From positions 62,001 through 126,000 of the forward strand of contig NZ_PTXL01000015.1 in the NCBI RefSeq assembly GCF_004343775.1: 64,000 bases of DNA. Direction: 5' to 3'. The first letter of the stretch is position 1, and each line of letters opens with the position of its first letter. The notes under the pieces are model-generated. The model saw only the letters and a program-made list of their open reading frames with translations, was not told where the DNA came from and searched no databases. This DNA is from Burkholderia sp. SRS-46 (GTDB lineage Bacteria; Pseudomonadota; Gammaproteobacteria; Burkholderiales; Burkholderiaceae). The translations under genes and the position numbers were made by a program. Positions 46,401 through 54,027 of the stretch are shown here, in pieces.

Positions 46401-47954
46401 ATCGGACAGGTCCGTCTCGAACGGCTCGGCGCGCATCAACGCCGGGAATCGACGTATGGCGCGGACGGGCTGCTCGCGAAGCAGACGCTGCTGTCCGGGG
46501 CGGGCGTGCTGTTTGCGAGCGAGTATGCGTACGACGCAAACGGCGAACTGATCGAGAAGCGCGATTCGCGCCTGGGTGTCGATCGCTTCGAATACGATCC
46601 GGTCGGCCGGGTGACCCGTCACATCGACCCGGCCGGCAAGCTGCATCGCTTTCTCTATGATCCCGCCGGCGATCTGCTGAAGACGCACGTGCGGCAGGGA
46701 ATGGGCGCGGGCCCGTTCCGGGTCGATCAGCCTGGCGGCGCGTGGGCGCGCGAGGGGGAAATCGACGGCCGCCGCTATACGTTCGATCGCGCCGGCAATC
46801 TGGTACGCAAGCGTGACGAGCGCGGCGACCTGCGGCTGTCGTGGGACGCCGACGGGCTGTTGATCGAGTCGGACGCCGAGCGGCGAACGGCGGAAGGCGT
46901 TGTGCGCACGCATACCCGCTATGCCTACGACGCCTTTCATCGCCGCGTCGGGAAGCGCTCGCGGGCCCGGCTGAATGAGGCTGCGCATGCGGGGGGCGTG
47001 TCGAACGTCCCGATGATGTCACGCGACAGCACCTATTTCTGGGACGGAGACGCGGTCGCGAAGGCATGCGTGGTCACCGAAGGCGAGTTGGCCCGGCGTT
47101 CCGGCGCGGGTGGTGCGCAGGGTTGCCTGGATCGGGAGTGGATCTACTATCCGGGGACGTTTCAGCCGCTTGCCGTCGTTCACTGCGCGCCGGCAGCCGG
47201 CGAGGCGACCGGTTCAGGCGGCGTTGCATCGTTCGAGCGGAGCGACGACGAATACGACGCAACGGCAAGCGGCGGACTCTATTTCTTCCATGGCGATCCG
47301 AACGGCTCGCCCGGACGCGTGACGGACGTACTCGGGCGCATCGTCTGGGAGCAACGCTACACGGCATGGGGCGTACCCGGCGAAGCGGAAAGCCCTCAGG
47401 CGTTCGATCAGCCGCTGAGGTTTCAGGGGCAGTATTTCGACGAAGAGTCCGGGCTACATTACAACCGTCACCGCTACTACGATCCCGACAGCGGAGCGTT
47501 CATCAGCCAGGACCCGATCGGACTGGCGGGCGGCGTCAATGTCTATCAATACGCGCCGAATCCGCTCGAATGGGTCGATCCGCTCGGCCTGGCGAAGAAG
47601 CCGCCGTCCACGTCCGCGTTGAGGGATGGCACCGGGGCATCCGCCGCCGACATGGCGGCAAGCGTCGTGGGGGGCGGGAGCCGGTCCGGGCAGGACACGG
47701 CCCGCAAGCGGCTGCTGGCGGCGGTCACCGGAGGCGTGTATACATGTTGGCGATGCGGACAAACGTCGACCAATCCGGATGACATGCATCTGGGGCACAA
47801 GAATGTGCCGACATCGAAAGGAGGCAATTTGGATGCCGTGAACATTGCGCTGGAAGGCGCATCCTGCAATTTGAGCGCGGGCAGCAGTGGTTATGTGAAA
47901 GCCGGGATGTCGTGCGTCGAACGAGGCAGCTGCGGAGCGCCATATGGGCGTTGA
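43410..47954 (+). CDS. PAAR-like/Rhs-repeat T6SS effector with C-terminal HNH-like nuclease
   Basis: 1514 aa, GTG start with GGGAGG about 6 bases upstream. N-terminus (1-260): PAAR-like spike-tip region ('VRHLDPVVGVDVHSVLVAPS', 'IPAGRPVLVGGPPV'). Residues about 290-1390: the Rhs/YD shell with more than 20 repeats of the type 'YDAQGRTKAEIDPAGR', closed by the core motif 'YYDPDSGAFISQDPIGLAGG' and 'DPLGL' at about 1390-1394, where Rhs proteins self-cleave. The toxin tip (about 1395-1514) has 'CWRCGQ' (Cys1446, Cys1449), then 'HLGHKNVPTSKGGN' with His1463 and a late 'CNLSAG', an HNH/treble-clef nuclease pattern. Predicted DNase delivered by the upstream VgrG. Confidence 0.92.
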   Translation: MGLPAVRHLDPVVGVDVHSVLVAPSPTPVFLPHPHVGFMLDLREYVEAAKGVVGSIAMAIVQEKVTEYLDDHPDVVKQLDDAAGLAAGKLADLNDDPIVAEGLRLQRAAAAFKGGIDDALGANVGSGGSAGRPIFVNGLLRATAGTHSFHVPGLHFPLGESFAPPPPEDPLPSDDAESYMGSRTVLANNDPMSFMALPAMSCWSVGLEPPSHNGAHTARSYPSMPSSVMLPIPAGRPVLVGGPPVMNMAAAAKGLFKAFQGSKWARALADKLHLKPGFLRCKVLKAEPVDVTTGEVIVRQNDFKVSGRLSLVWDRCYASHDPHAGAVGAGWQTPADIRLELMRHDGGIGAAAHFPDHAAAFDSAPRQDGWAFRAYDGKYGHALYRRDGRFVLRMRSGIEYAFDRPAGPPRASESLDDFVGPALPIARIADLNGNAWSFEREPDGRLVRLVEWKRDASTGRVIECGGARGRDAARLTSLTLIDAGGHAHPLVSYEHDGEGNLTAAIDAMAHPHRFAYADGHRMVSHASARGVSFHYSYRLGDDGRWRVDHAWGDEGLFDYRFAYDRARMETCVTDSLGHVSVVQMNERGLPVIEIDPLGGVTAYRYDAQGRTKAEIDPAGRTTGWEYDAYGNLIVHTLPDGAVMRSEYDGEHRLVRVTVPGERTWRYEWDEAGNLLAQTTPSQAMFRYRYDAHGQLVAYTGPRDTVAQFEYDRDGHLAMLVDERGHRTRYTHDTRGNVLRVVNALGQASSYEYDRNGNLTRAVETGGGEIRCDYDTDGNLVRYRDPMGYVSRMTYSPLGQISKRLMPDGNVVEYRYDTEERLVGVLDERGALYALKRDALGRIVEEVDYWGQSRRYDYDPSGLLLRSVDPLGRAIDYRNDLLGRIVQKRVPDPRQPDGTRIETFVYDRSGNLVRAENPDCVVELRYDAEGRVVEERQGGDFVIACAYDAAGNRIERRTERFAHGRTMTHAVRYRYDELNAVTAIEIDDAAPVTLERDAIGQVRLERLGAHQRRESTYGADGLLAKQTLLSGAGVLFASEYAYDANGELIEKRDSRLGVDRFEYDPVGRVTRHIDPAGKLHRFLYDPAGDLLKTHVRQGMGAGPFRVDQPGGAWAREGEIDGRRYTFDRAGNLVRKRDERGDLRLSWDADGLLIESDAERRTAEGVVRTHTRYAYDAFHRRVGKRSRARLNEAAHAGGVSNVPMMSRDSTYFWDGDAVAKACVVTEGELARRSGAGGAQGCLDREWIYYPGTFQPLAVVHCAPAAGEATGSGGVASFERSDDEYDATASGGLYFFHGDPNGSPGRVTDVLGRIVWEQRYTAWGVPGEAESPQAFDQPLRFQGQYFDEESGLHYNRHRYYDPDSGAFISQDPIGLAGGVNVYQYAPNPLEWVDPLGLAKKPPSTSALRDGTGASAADMAASVVGGGSRSGQDTARKRLLAAVTGGVYTCWRCGQTSTNPDDMHLGHKNVPTSKGGNLDAVNIALEGASCNLSAGSSGYVKAGMSCVERGSCGAPYGR

Positions 47955-48432
47955 GAAAGACTATCGTGTGGTGCGTGTCTACGCAGGCCGCAACGACGAC
48001 GGGCCGCCGGTCTTCGAGGAACTCCCGGCCCGTTCGGTCGGAGACGATGCCTACGAGCTTCTCGCGTCGCCGGGGCTTGCCCTGAATCTGGCAAAGGGCG
48101 ATGTGATCCGCCTGGGAGACAACAGCGGCCCGGCCACGGTTCTGGAGAGAGGCGGGAATTTCTGCATTCAGATCTATGCGGAAGAGATTGCGCCCGACGA
48201 GATAGAACAACTGGAGCATGACGTCACGACGGAGCTGGGGGGAAGCCTGGACGGCGTGAATGGCGGCAATCTCGCGCTGTCGGTTCCGTCCGGCTGCGGC
48301 GTGGCGGCGATCAATCGCCTGTTCGACGCTTTCAAGCGGCGCACGGGAATCGAATGGTATTACGCCAACATCTACAAGAACTTCGAGGACCCGAACGACG
48401 AAACGCTCCTTGATTGGTGGGTGCGGAACTGA
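47944..48432 (+). CDS. Cognate immunity protein candidate (DUF4265-like)
   Basis: 162 aa, cytoplasmic, acidic. It overlaps the Rhs gene by 11 bp, the classic place for the immunity gene of a polymorphic toxin. Features such as 'RSVGDDAYELLASPGLALNL', 'KGDVIRLGDN' and 'EWYYANIYKNFEDPNDE' resemble the DUF4265 family, which is common beside polymorphic toxins. It probably binds and blocks the HNH-like toxin tip. ATG 47944; the ribosome site (GGAG) lies inside the end of the Rhs gene. Confidence 0.8.
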   Translation: MGVEKDYRVVRVYAGRNDDGPPVFEELPARSVGDDAYELLASPGLALNLAKGDVIRLGDNSGPATVLERGGNFCIQIYAEEIAPDEIEQLEHDVTTELGGSLDGVNGGNLALSVPSGCGVAAINRLFDAFKRRTGIEWYYANIYKNFEDPNDETLLDWWVRN

Positions 48433-48479
48433 AGATCCGGCCATGGCTGCCGCGCACCCTGAAATCGTGGAATACGCTC

Positions 48480-48994
48480 ATGCCATTTGACGCCTTCACG
48501 AAAAAAAGAGAGATTCCGGGGAGAAGCCGTGCGTTGCCTGCCGGTTCGCTCATGATCATCCGCCCACGCCGCAGAGCGACTGGAATATCGACCGCGGCCA
48601 CGTCGACGGCTGGGCCGAATGGTTCGAGCACATTCCACACCTGTTCCTGTATTTGATCGGCGACGCCGTGCATCTGCCGCACATCGCACCGTGCGCGATA
48701 TACAGCGACGCCGAATCTCCCGCCTGCCTGGCGGCGCCGATGGCCGAGGTGCGGGATCGATGGCAAGCGCACATGCCGCCGTTGCTGCCACGGTTGCCGG
48801 CCGATGCCCAGGCGCAATGGGCGTCCATCCACGCGACCGTCACGACGACGACTTACGGGCGCTGGCTCGTGCATCCCGACGACGGCGCGGACCGAATTTC
48901 GTCGATGCCGGCTAGAAAGGCTGGAAAGCTGGATGCCGAATTGACGGCGTTCGCGCGGATCGCTTCGCCGGCAAGGAAGAAGTCGGCGGCATGA
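48480..48994 (+). pseudogene. Frameshifted orphan gene after the immunity gene
   Basis: Two frames join into one plausible protein: ATG 48480 reads 'MPFDAFTKKR' up to an A7 run (48501-48507); one base back (-1), it continues 'RDSGEKPCVACRFAHDHPP', 'DWNIDRGHVDGWAEWFEHIP' and on to a stop at 48994 with strong coding bias. An eighth A would restore one 172-aa frame. A CxxC ('CVAC') lies near the N-terminus. Not recognised. It could be an orphan immunity or a leftover of an older effector pair. The -1 shift at a poly-A run could in principle be programmed; decay or sequence error is simpler. Confidence 0.55.
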
Positions 48995-49228
48995 ACCCTG
49001 CAAGCCAATTTCATCGAAATGCCCGGGCAAGCTTTCGTCAGACTTGTTACGATTGTGCGCGCGGCGAAACGGGGGAATGTGTCGGCTCGCCTGCCGCACG
49101 ACACCAGCGCTCGAACCGCACGGGGACGACACGAGAATCAACGCATGAAAACGGGCTGGAACGGCAACTGAGAGACCGGATGTCTGGCCCGGGCACAGAC
49201 AATTTTGAAGAACAAGGACGTCAACTAC

Positions 49229-50329
49229 ATGAAGGCCACACGCCTCCAGGTCGCTGCGACACTGGTCGCCTTCGCGCTCGCTACGGGGTGCCCGGCACCG
49301 GTCGCCTTTGCCAAGAGCTCCGGCTTCAGCTCCAGCCGCTCGTCATCCAGTTCGAGTTCAAGCTCCAGTTCGAGCCGTTCCTCCGGCAGTTCGAGTTCCA
49401 GTTCCAGTCGCTACTCCTTCGGCTCGAGTTCCAGTTCCAGCCGTTCGTCCTACGGCTCGAGTTCCAGCTCCAGTCGTTCGTCCTACGGCTCGAGTCCCGG
49501 CTCCAGCCGTTCGTCCTACGACTCGAGTCCCGGCTCCAGCCGCTCATACGGCGCGTCGAGTTACAAGAGCTCGTCCGATGACGCATCGACTCGTTCGTCG
49601 GCGAGCACGTCCAGCACGTCCGGGAAATCCGGATTCAGCAGCTCGGGCTCCAAGAAAGTGATCGCGGCGACCGCGCTCGGCGGGGCACTGTATGCCGCTC
49701 AGTCGAGCCGCGACGCGGCCGCGACGCTGGATTCAAGCGAGTCGTCGCGTAGAAGCAGCGACGGCAGTGGCGGTAGCAGTAGCTATAGCACCAGCGGCGG
49801 CAGTGGCGGTAGCAGTAGGTATAGCGCCAGCGGTGGCAGCAGCAATAGCGCCAGCAATAGCAGCAGCTCGCCCGACCGCGGTACTTCCGGCTATACGCGG
49901 TCGTACGGGACGCGTAGCGATGCGCCGCCGCCTCCGCCCCCGTCGTACGGTGCACCCGCTCCCAGCGTGCCGCCGCCGGTGGTGGTGCAGCAATCCAGTG
50001 GCAATAACGGGCTCCTGCTCGGTTATATGCTCGGGCGCAGCAGCTCGCCGCGCGAGACGGTCGTTGTGCAGCAGCCGACGACGCGCGCGTCCGGCAACAA
50101 CGCGACGCCCGATACCAATGCCGCCGCATCCGATGCCCAAGCCGGGACGGCCGATCAGGCGCCTGCAACGACGGCGAACAAGTCCACCGACGGAAGCATG
50201 CGGCGGTTCCTGAACGTGGTCATGTGGATCGCGGGGCTGGGTCTCGCCGGCCTGCTGATCGTGCGCGCGCGCCGCGCGTGGTTGAGCAAGAAAGCGAGCT
50301 ATACGTCCCACACCAACTACCGCCTCTGA
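49229..50329 (+). CDS. Ser-rich low-complexity exported membrane protein
   Basis: 366 aa. N-terminal signal (about 1-28, 'LQVAATLVAFALATGCPAP', cleavage near AFA). Residues about 30-140 are extremely Ser-rich with Ser/Tyr/Gly repeats ('SSSRSSYGSS'), then a Ser/Gly region, a Pro stretch ('PPPPPPSYG') and a single membrane helix near the C-terminus (about 325-343, 'VVMWIAGLGLAGLLIVRAR') followed by a basic tail. ATG 49229 is preferred over a TTG at 49205 (AAGGA is 9 bases upstream of the ATG). It heads a three-gene set with DUF2491 and PspA-like genes. The Ser-rich tract may be surface exposed; function unknown. Confidence 0.75.
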   Translation: MKATRLQVAATLVAFALATGCPAPVAFAKSSGFSSSRSSSSSSSSSSSSRSSGSSSSSSSRYSFGSSSSSSRSSYGSSSSSSRSSYGSSPGSSRSSYDSSPGSSRSYGASSYKSSSDDASTRSSASTSSTSGKSGFSSSGSKKVIAATALGGALYAAQSSRDAAATLDSSESSRRSSDGSGGSSSYSTSGGSGGSSRYSASGGSSNSASNSSSSPDRGTSGYTRSYGTRSDAPPPPPPSYGAPAPSVPPPVVVQQSSGNNGLLLGYMLGRSSSPRETVVVQQPTTRASGNNATPDTNAAASDAQAGTADQAPATTANKSTDGSMRRFLNVVMWIAGLGLAGLLIVRARRAWLSKKASYTSHTNYRL

Positions 50330-50337
50330 GAACGAAC

Positions 50338-51159
50338 ATGGGAATTTTTGAACTTGCGCGCCGCATCGGCCAAAAGCGCCTCGACGATCTTGCGCGCGCG
50401 CATGCCGATCAACCCGAGCGGGTCGACACGGGGCTGCCGCTCGGCGCGCGTATCGGCGGCATGATCGAACTTGTGCTGGCCGACTTTGCGCTGCTCGAAG
50501 GGTCGCTGCTCGTCGTGCCGCCGGCGGTGCAGATGCCGATCGTGGCGGTCAGTCGCCTGCGTATCGATGCCGATGCGGATCTGTCGATCTTCCGGCTGTA
50601 CACGGACGTGGGCAGGGATCGGAACGGGCAGGGTGCGTTCCTGCAGATCATGACGGGCAATGACGATCCGCAGGCGGTGCGCGAAATCGCTTACTACCAG
50701 TTCCTGTACCGCGAGTATCCGACGACGGCCGAGGAGCAGGACGCATTCCTCGGCAATGGCTACGGCCTCGGGCAGGACCACTACGACATGGATCGCGACG
50801 AGCTTGCCCAGATCGCCCACCTTGCCGGAAATCCGGCGCGCGTCGATGCGCTGCTTGGCGGCAACGATACGATCGGGTTCGAGCGCGATGCGCCGGGTGG
50901 CGACTACGTCCGGCCGTGGACGGCCCGGGAGCGCCGTCTGGACGACAGCATCGGCGAGAAGGGCGTCGAGAAGACGCACTCGTTCATGCAATACGTGCGG
51001 CGCCTGCCGGCCGGCCCGGCGCAGGAAAGTGGCCCGATCGAGCGCCTGTGGATCGATTTCGAGAGAGTCGAGACGATGGACGGGCGCCCGGAGCACGCTG
51101 TCTGGATCGACTATTTCGCCGGTCTTGCGATCGATCCGCTGCGCGTCAAGGTTTTGTGA
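50338..51159 (+). CDS. DUF2491 family protein (YjfK-like)
   Basis: 273 aa, cytoplasmic. 'LPLGARIGGMIELVLADFAL', 'SRLRIDADADLSIFRLYTD', 'EIAYYQFLYREYPTTAEEQD' and 'VWIDYFAGLAIDPLRVKVL' fit the DUF2491/YjfK family. In E. coli yjfK lies next to yjfJ (PspA-like) in one operon; the same pair occurs here. Function unknown, probably envelope stress or membrane-associated. It starts 8 bp after the Ser-rich gene. Confidence 0.82.
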   Translation: MGIFELARRIGQKRLDDLARAHADQPERVDTGLPLGARIGGMIELVLADFALLEGSLLVVPPAVQMPIVAVSRLRIDADADLSIFRLYTDVGRDRNGQGAFLQIMTGNDDPQAVREIAYYQFLYREYPTTAEEQDAFLGNGYGLGQDHYDMDRDELAQIAHLAGNPARVDALLGGNDTIGFERDAPGGDYVRPWTARERRLDDSIGEKGVEKTHSFMQYVRRLPAGPAQESGPIERLWIDFERVETMDGRPEHAVWIDYFAGLAIDPLRVKVL

Positions 51160-51220
51160 GGCGCGAAGTCGCCTCGATTTATCCGCAACTCGCAACTCAA
51201 GGTTTACCAAGGAGCACACC

Positions 51221-51973
51221 ATGTCTGGCTGGAAACTCGTTTCGTCGCTACTCGCGAAACACGTTAGTACCGTGGGCGACCGCCTCGCGCAGCAGATCGC
51301 CGCATTCGATCCGGAAACGGCTACGCAAGTCGACCGCGACAACCTCCAAGCGAAGCTGCACGAAGTGGCGGTCAAGCTGGCAGAGGCCAAGCAGAAGAAC
51401 GGCGCGGCGCAGAAGGCGGTCGCGGAACTGAAGGCGAGCATCGACGGGGACGTGAAGGCGTCGGTCGTGCTGATCGACAAGTTCGAAAAGCAGGAAATCA
51501 ACGAGGTCACGCTGACGCAGTTCACCAACGACCTCGAGCGCCGCAAGCAGGATCTGCCGCGACGCCAGGCCGAGGCCGAGAGTGCTCAGCAACTCGTCGA
51601 CACGCTGCAGGAAATCCTGACGACCGTCGAAACCCAGGTGAACGAGTTCGACGCGAAGGCACGCGCGGCCATGGCGGATCTCGCGCAGGCGCAGGCCGAT
51701 CGCGAGCGCGCCCAATTGATGCAACAGCAGCAGGACGAACTGAACCGGCTGCGTGCGAGCACCGGTTCCGCGTCGACCGGGCTCGGCGCGTTGCAGGCGG
51801 CTGCCGCCCAGGCGCGCGTCGCGGCGGACGCCGAGCAAACGGTGGCGGCCATTGGGCAAAAGCCGCTCGACCAGCAAGCTGCGGTCGAAGAGGCTCGCCG
51901 CATCGCAGCGGGTGGCGCGCCTGCGGGCGCGGAATCGGCGATCGAGCGCTTGCGCCGGATCTCGCAGTCGTAA
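51221..51973 (+). CDS. PspA/IM30 family protein (YjfJ-like)
   Basis: 250 aa, almost entirely helical coiled coil ('LQAKLHEVAVKLAEAKQKNG', 'FTNDLERRKQDLPRRQAEAE', 'LMQQQQDELNRLRAS'), with an N-terminal amphipathic-like start 'MSGWKLVSSLLAKHV'. PspA-like proteins polymerise on the inner leaflet and support membrane integrity, related to ESCRT-III. AAGGAG sits 8 bases before ATG 51221. Third gene of the set; a GC hairpin follows. Confidence 0.82.
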   Translation: MSGWKLVSSLLAKHVSTVGDRLAQQIAAFDPETATQVDRDNLQAKLHEVAVKLAEAKQKNGAAQKAVAELKASIDGDVKASVVLIDKFEKQEINEVTLTQFTNDLERRKQDLPRRQAEAESAQQLVDTLQEILTTVETQVNEFDAKARAAMADLAQAQADRERAQLMQQQQDELNRLRASTGSASTGLGALQAAAAQARVAADAEQTVAAIGQKPLDQQAAVEEARRIAAGGAPAGAESAIERLRRISQS

Positions 51974-51981
51974 TTGGGATG

Positions 51982-52010
51982 GCCGCGCGTCGGCGGTGAC
52001 GGCGCGCGGC
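51982..52010 (+). terminator. GC hairpin after the PspA-like gene
   Basis: GCCGCGCG at 51982-51989 pairs with CGCGCGGC at 52003-52010, 8-bp stem, 13-base loop, 8 bp after the stop. No T tract. Confidence 0.4.
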
Positions 52011-52194
52011 AACGTGGGTTCGCGGCTTGTGTGGAGCCGGTGCCGGTGTCGGCAGACAGATCGAAGCAATGCGGCGACCATACCCCCGCAAAGGTATCGC
52101 CGGACTGCTGGACGTTGGGCACAAGGGAGTGAGGCGTTTGAGGAGATATTAGGAATTCTTGATTTTACATAACGTGAATTATCGAAGTTAAATC

Positions 52195-53327
52195 TGTAGG
52201 TCCCAAGTTCAGATGTCGCGTTTCCGCTAAATAAAAATGTCGCGTTTGGACCTCGGTAAGCTTGCCGGCTCCCCGTCAAACCATGGAGCCGGCGATGCAC
52301 CGAACAGCACTGGTGACATTGAACATGCGAGAACTCGACCGTCTGAAGGTAATCGAGGCTGTGGTGGACACGGGCTTGAAGCCCGGACGTGCGGCCGAAC
52401 GGCTGGGCCTGACGGTACGGCAGATCGAACGGCTCGTGATTCGGTACCGGGAATCCGGAGCGGCCGGACTGACGTCGCGCAAACGTGGTCGTCCGGGGAA
52501 CCGCCGATTGGACGAGGAACTGGCTCGGCGAGCGCTGACGATCATTCGCGACCGCTACGCGGATTTTGGCCCGACGCTGGCCTGCGAGAAGCTGTACGAA
52601 TGCCACGACATTCGGCTGGCCAAGGAGACGGTCCGCAAGCTGATGACGGACGCCGGGCTATGGATTCCGCGCCGGCAGCGCCCGCCGAAGGTCTACCAGC
52701 CGCGGGCGCGTCGTGCGTGCCTGGGCGAACTGATCCAGATCGACGGCAGCGAGCATCGGTGGTTCGAGGAACGGGCGCCGCAATGCACGTTGCTGGTGTA
52801 CGTGGACGACGCGACGAGCCGGCTGATGATGCTGCACTTCACGACCACCGAGTCGACCTTCAGCTACTTCGAAGCGACGCGCGCGTACATCGAATGCCAC
52901 GGCAAGCCCGGTGCGTTTTACAGCGACAAGGCCAGCGTGTTCCGCGTCACGACGCCAGGCAAGACGGGCAATCGCGTGACGCCATTCGGCCGCGCAATGT
53001 ACGAGTTGAACATCGACACGTTCTGCGCGAACAGCAGCTCGGCCAAGGGGCGTGTGGAGCGCGCACATCTGACCTTGCAGGACCGGTTGGTGAAGGAGCT
53101 GCGAATGCGCGGGATCAGCACGGTAGCCGACGCGAACGCTTACGCGCCCTCCTTCATGGCGACCTACAACGCTCGCTTCGCCAAGCCGCCGAAGAGTGAC
53201 TGTGACGTGCACCGGCCGCTGCGAACTGACGAGAGCCTGGATCTGGTGCTGACGTGGCGTGAGCCGAGGAAAGTCACGAAGTCGCTGACGGTGCAATACG
53301 ACCGGGTCATGTATCTGCTGGACGACC
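52195..53327 (+). mobile_element. 3'-truncated insertion sequence (ISNCY/IS1202-type)
   Basis: The left end appears near 52195 (TGTAGGTCCC...), with the end-proximal motif ATGTCGCGTTT present twice as a direct repeat (52213-52223 and 52237-52247). The transposase homology stops abruptly near 53327 and no matching right end is seen, so the element is a remnant. The left boundary is approximate. Confidence 0.65.
52213..52247. repeat. Direct repeat ATGTCGCGTTT x2 at the IS left end
   Basis: Two identical 11-mers at 52213-52223 and 52237-52247 (24-bp spacing), likely transposase binding sites in the IS end. Confidence 0.6.
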
Positions 53328-53416
53328 CGCTGCCGCACGCCGTCGGCCATCTCGCTCGGGAGGCTGATACTCATTGCCGGGTGATGCCCGTGGTGCCTCC
53401 TACTCCATCCTCGTAA
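52283..53416 (+). pseudogene. ISNCY-family transposase, C-terminus replaced
   Basis: 377 aa as read. N-terminal helix-turn-helix ('MRELDRLKVIEAVVDTG', 'RAAERLGLTVRQIERLV') and an integrase-core DDE domain: 'LIQIDGSEHRWFEE' with the first Asp, 'YVDDATSRLMML', 'FYSDKASVFRV' with the second Asp, and 'AKGRVERAHLTLQDRL' with the Glu. The family continues well beyond 'VMYLLDD', but here the frame crosses a junction near 53327 into unrelated sequence and stops at 53416. The catalytic core is complete, yet the loss of the C-terminal part and the right IS end makes transposition unlikely. Confidence 0.75.
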
Positions 53417-53421
53417 CGCCG

Positions 53422-53705
53422 TCACGGACCGTGGTTTGCCAGTTGCGCGCCGGGCGGGCCGAAGTACAGCGCCGCGCGATACCAGCGCTGACGCCGCTTG
53501 CGAATCAGTGTGAGCAGATCGGCACACGTAGCGACGTCGGCGGCCGTGAGCCGCGCAATGAGCTGGGGTCGAACCAGCCCTCGAGCGCGTGCTCGGGCTG
53601 CGACGTCTCAACGAGACTCGCAGCTCTCCGCGCCCTGCTTCGGGTATGGAGAGCGATGCGAGCGCGGATCTCGCGCAGGGCCCCGCCGTGGACATTGTTA
53701 CGCAT
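53422..53705 (-). pseudogene. Tyrosine integrase/recombinase remnant, frameshifted and truncated
   Basis: On the reverse strand two frames together read like the N-terminal region of a phage-type integrase: 'ASLVETSQPEHALEGWFDP' in one frame, then, after an apparent loss of one C in a CCCC run near 53580, 'QLIARLTAADVATCADLLTL' and 'RKRRQRWYRAALYFGPPGA' in another. The fragment ends at a stop at 53422, and no catalytic R-H-R-Y domain follows. The family call rests on the 'LTAADVATCADLL...RRQRWYRA' pattern from memory. Signals an old integration event beside the chitinase/eCIS block. Confidence 0.5.
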
Positions 53706-54027
53706 TTAAATGCATATCCGTGCCGATGTTCAAGAATACGATGCGCTTCAACAGCGTATTCAGGTTGACTTAACAGTTATCACATTGTCATCGCCGGATT
53801 TTTCGGGATATCGATTAAACGACGCCGAATAGATTTACGCAAGCCAACAACGACATCGGAATCAGTCTTGCAAAAAAGGGGGTGACCATAGATTTTCTGA
53901 AGCGCCCCGAAATTCTCCTTGCATTTCCAAAATCCTGGTCAATACTGATACCAATTTAATACCAAATGCATACCAAAGTAATCCAGGCTTCATCACCGGC
54001 ATCCGCCCTAAAGCAAAGGAGAATGTA
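53706..54027. promoter_or_regulatory. AT-rich chitinase upstream region with phased ATACCAA repeats
   Basis: Markedly AT-richer than the surroundings. It carries three copies of ATACCAA at 53948, 53959 and 53970, exactly 11 bp apart, ending 51 bp before the chitinase ATG. No gene seen. Probably the chitinase promoter, brought in with the gene. Confidence 0.55.
53948..53976. repeat. Three helically phased ATACCAA direct repeats
   Basis: 53948-53954, 53959-53965 and 53970-53976, exact copies at 11-bp steps, so all lie on the same face of the helix. Candidate regulator array for the chitinase. Confidence 0.65.

Noticed and set aside
49320..49560. Repeated Ser-codon tract considered as a CRISPR array or microsatellite
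   Set aside because: There are no constant repeats with unique spacers; the repeats are in frame and encode a Ser/Tyr/Gly-rich protein.
53374..53773. Forward frames after the transposase (111 and 91 codons)
   Set aside because: They overlap the reverse-strand integrase remnant and have no start signals or domains.
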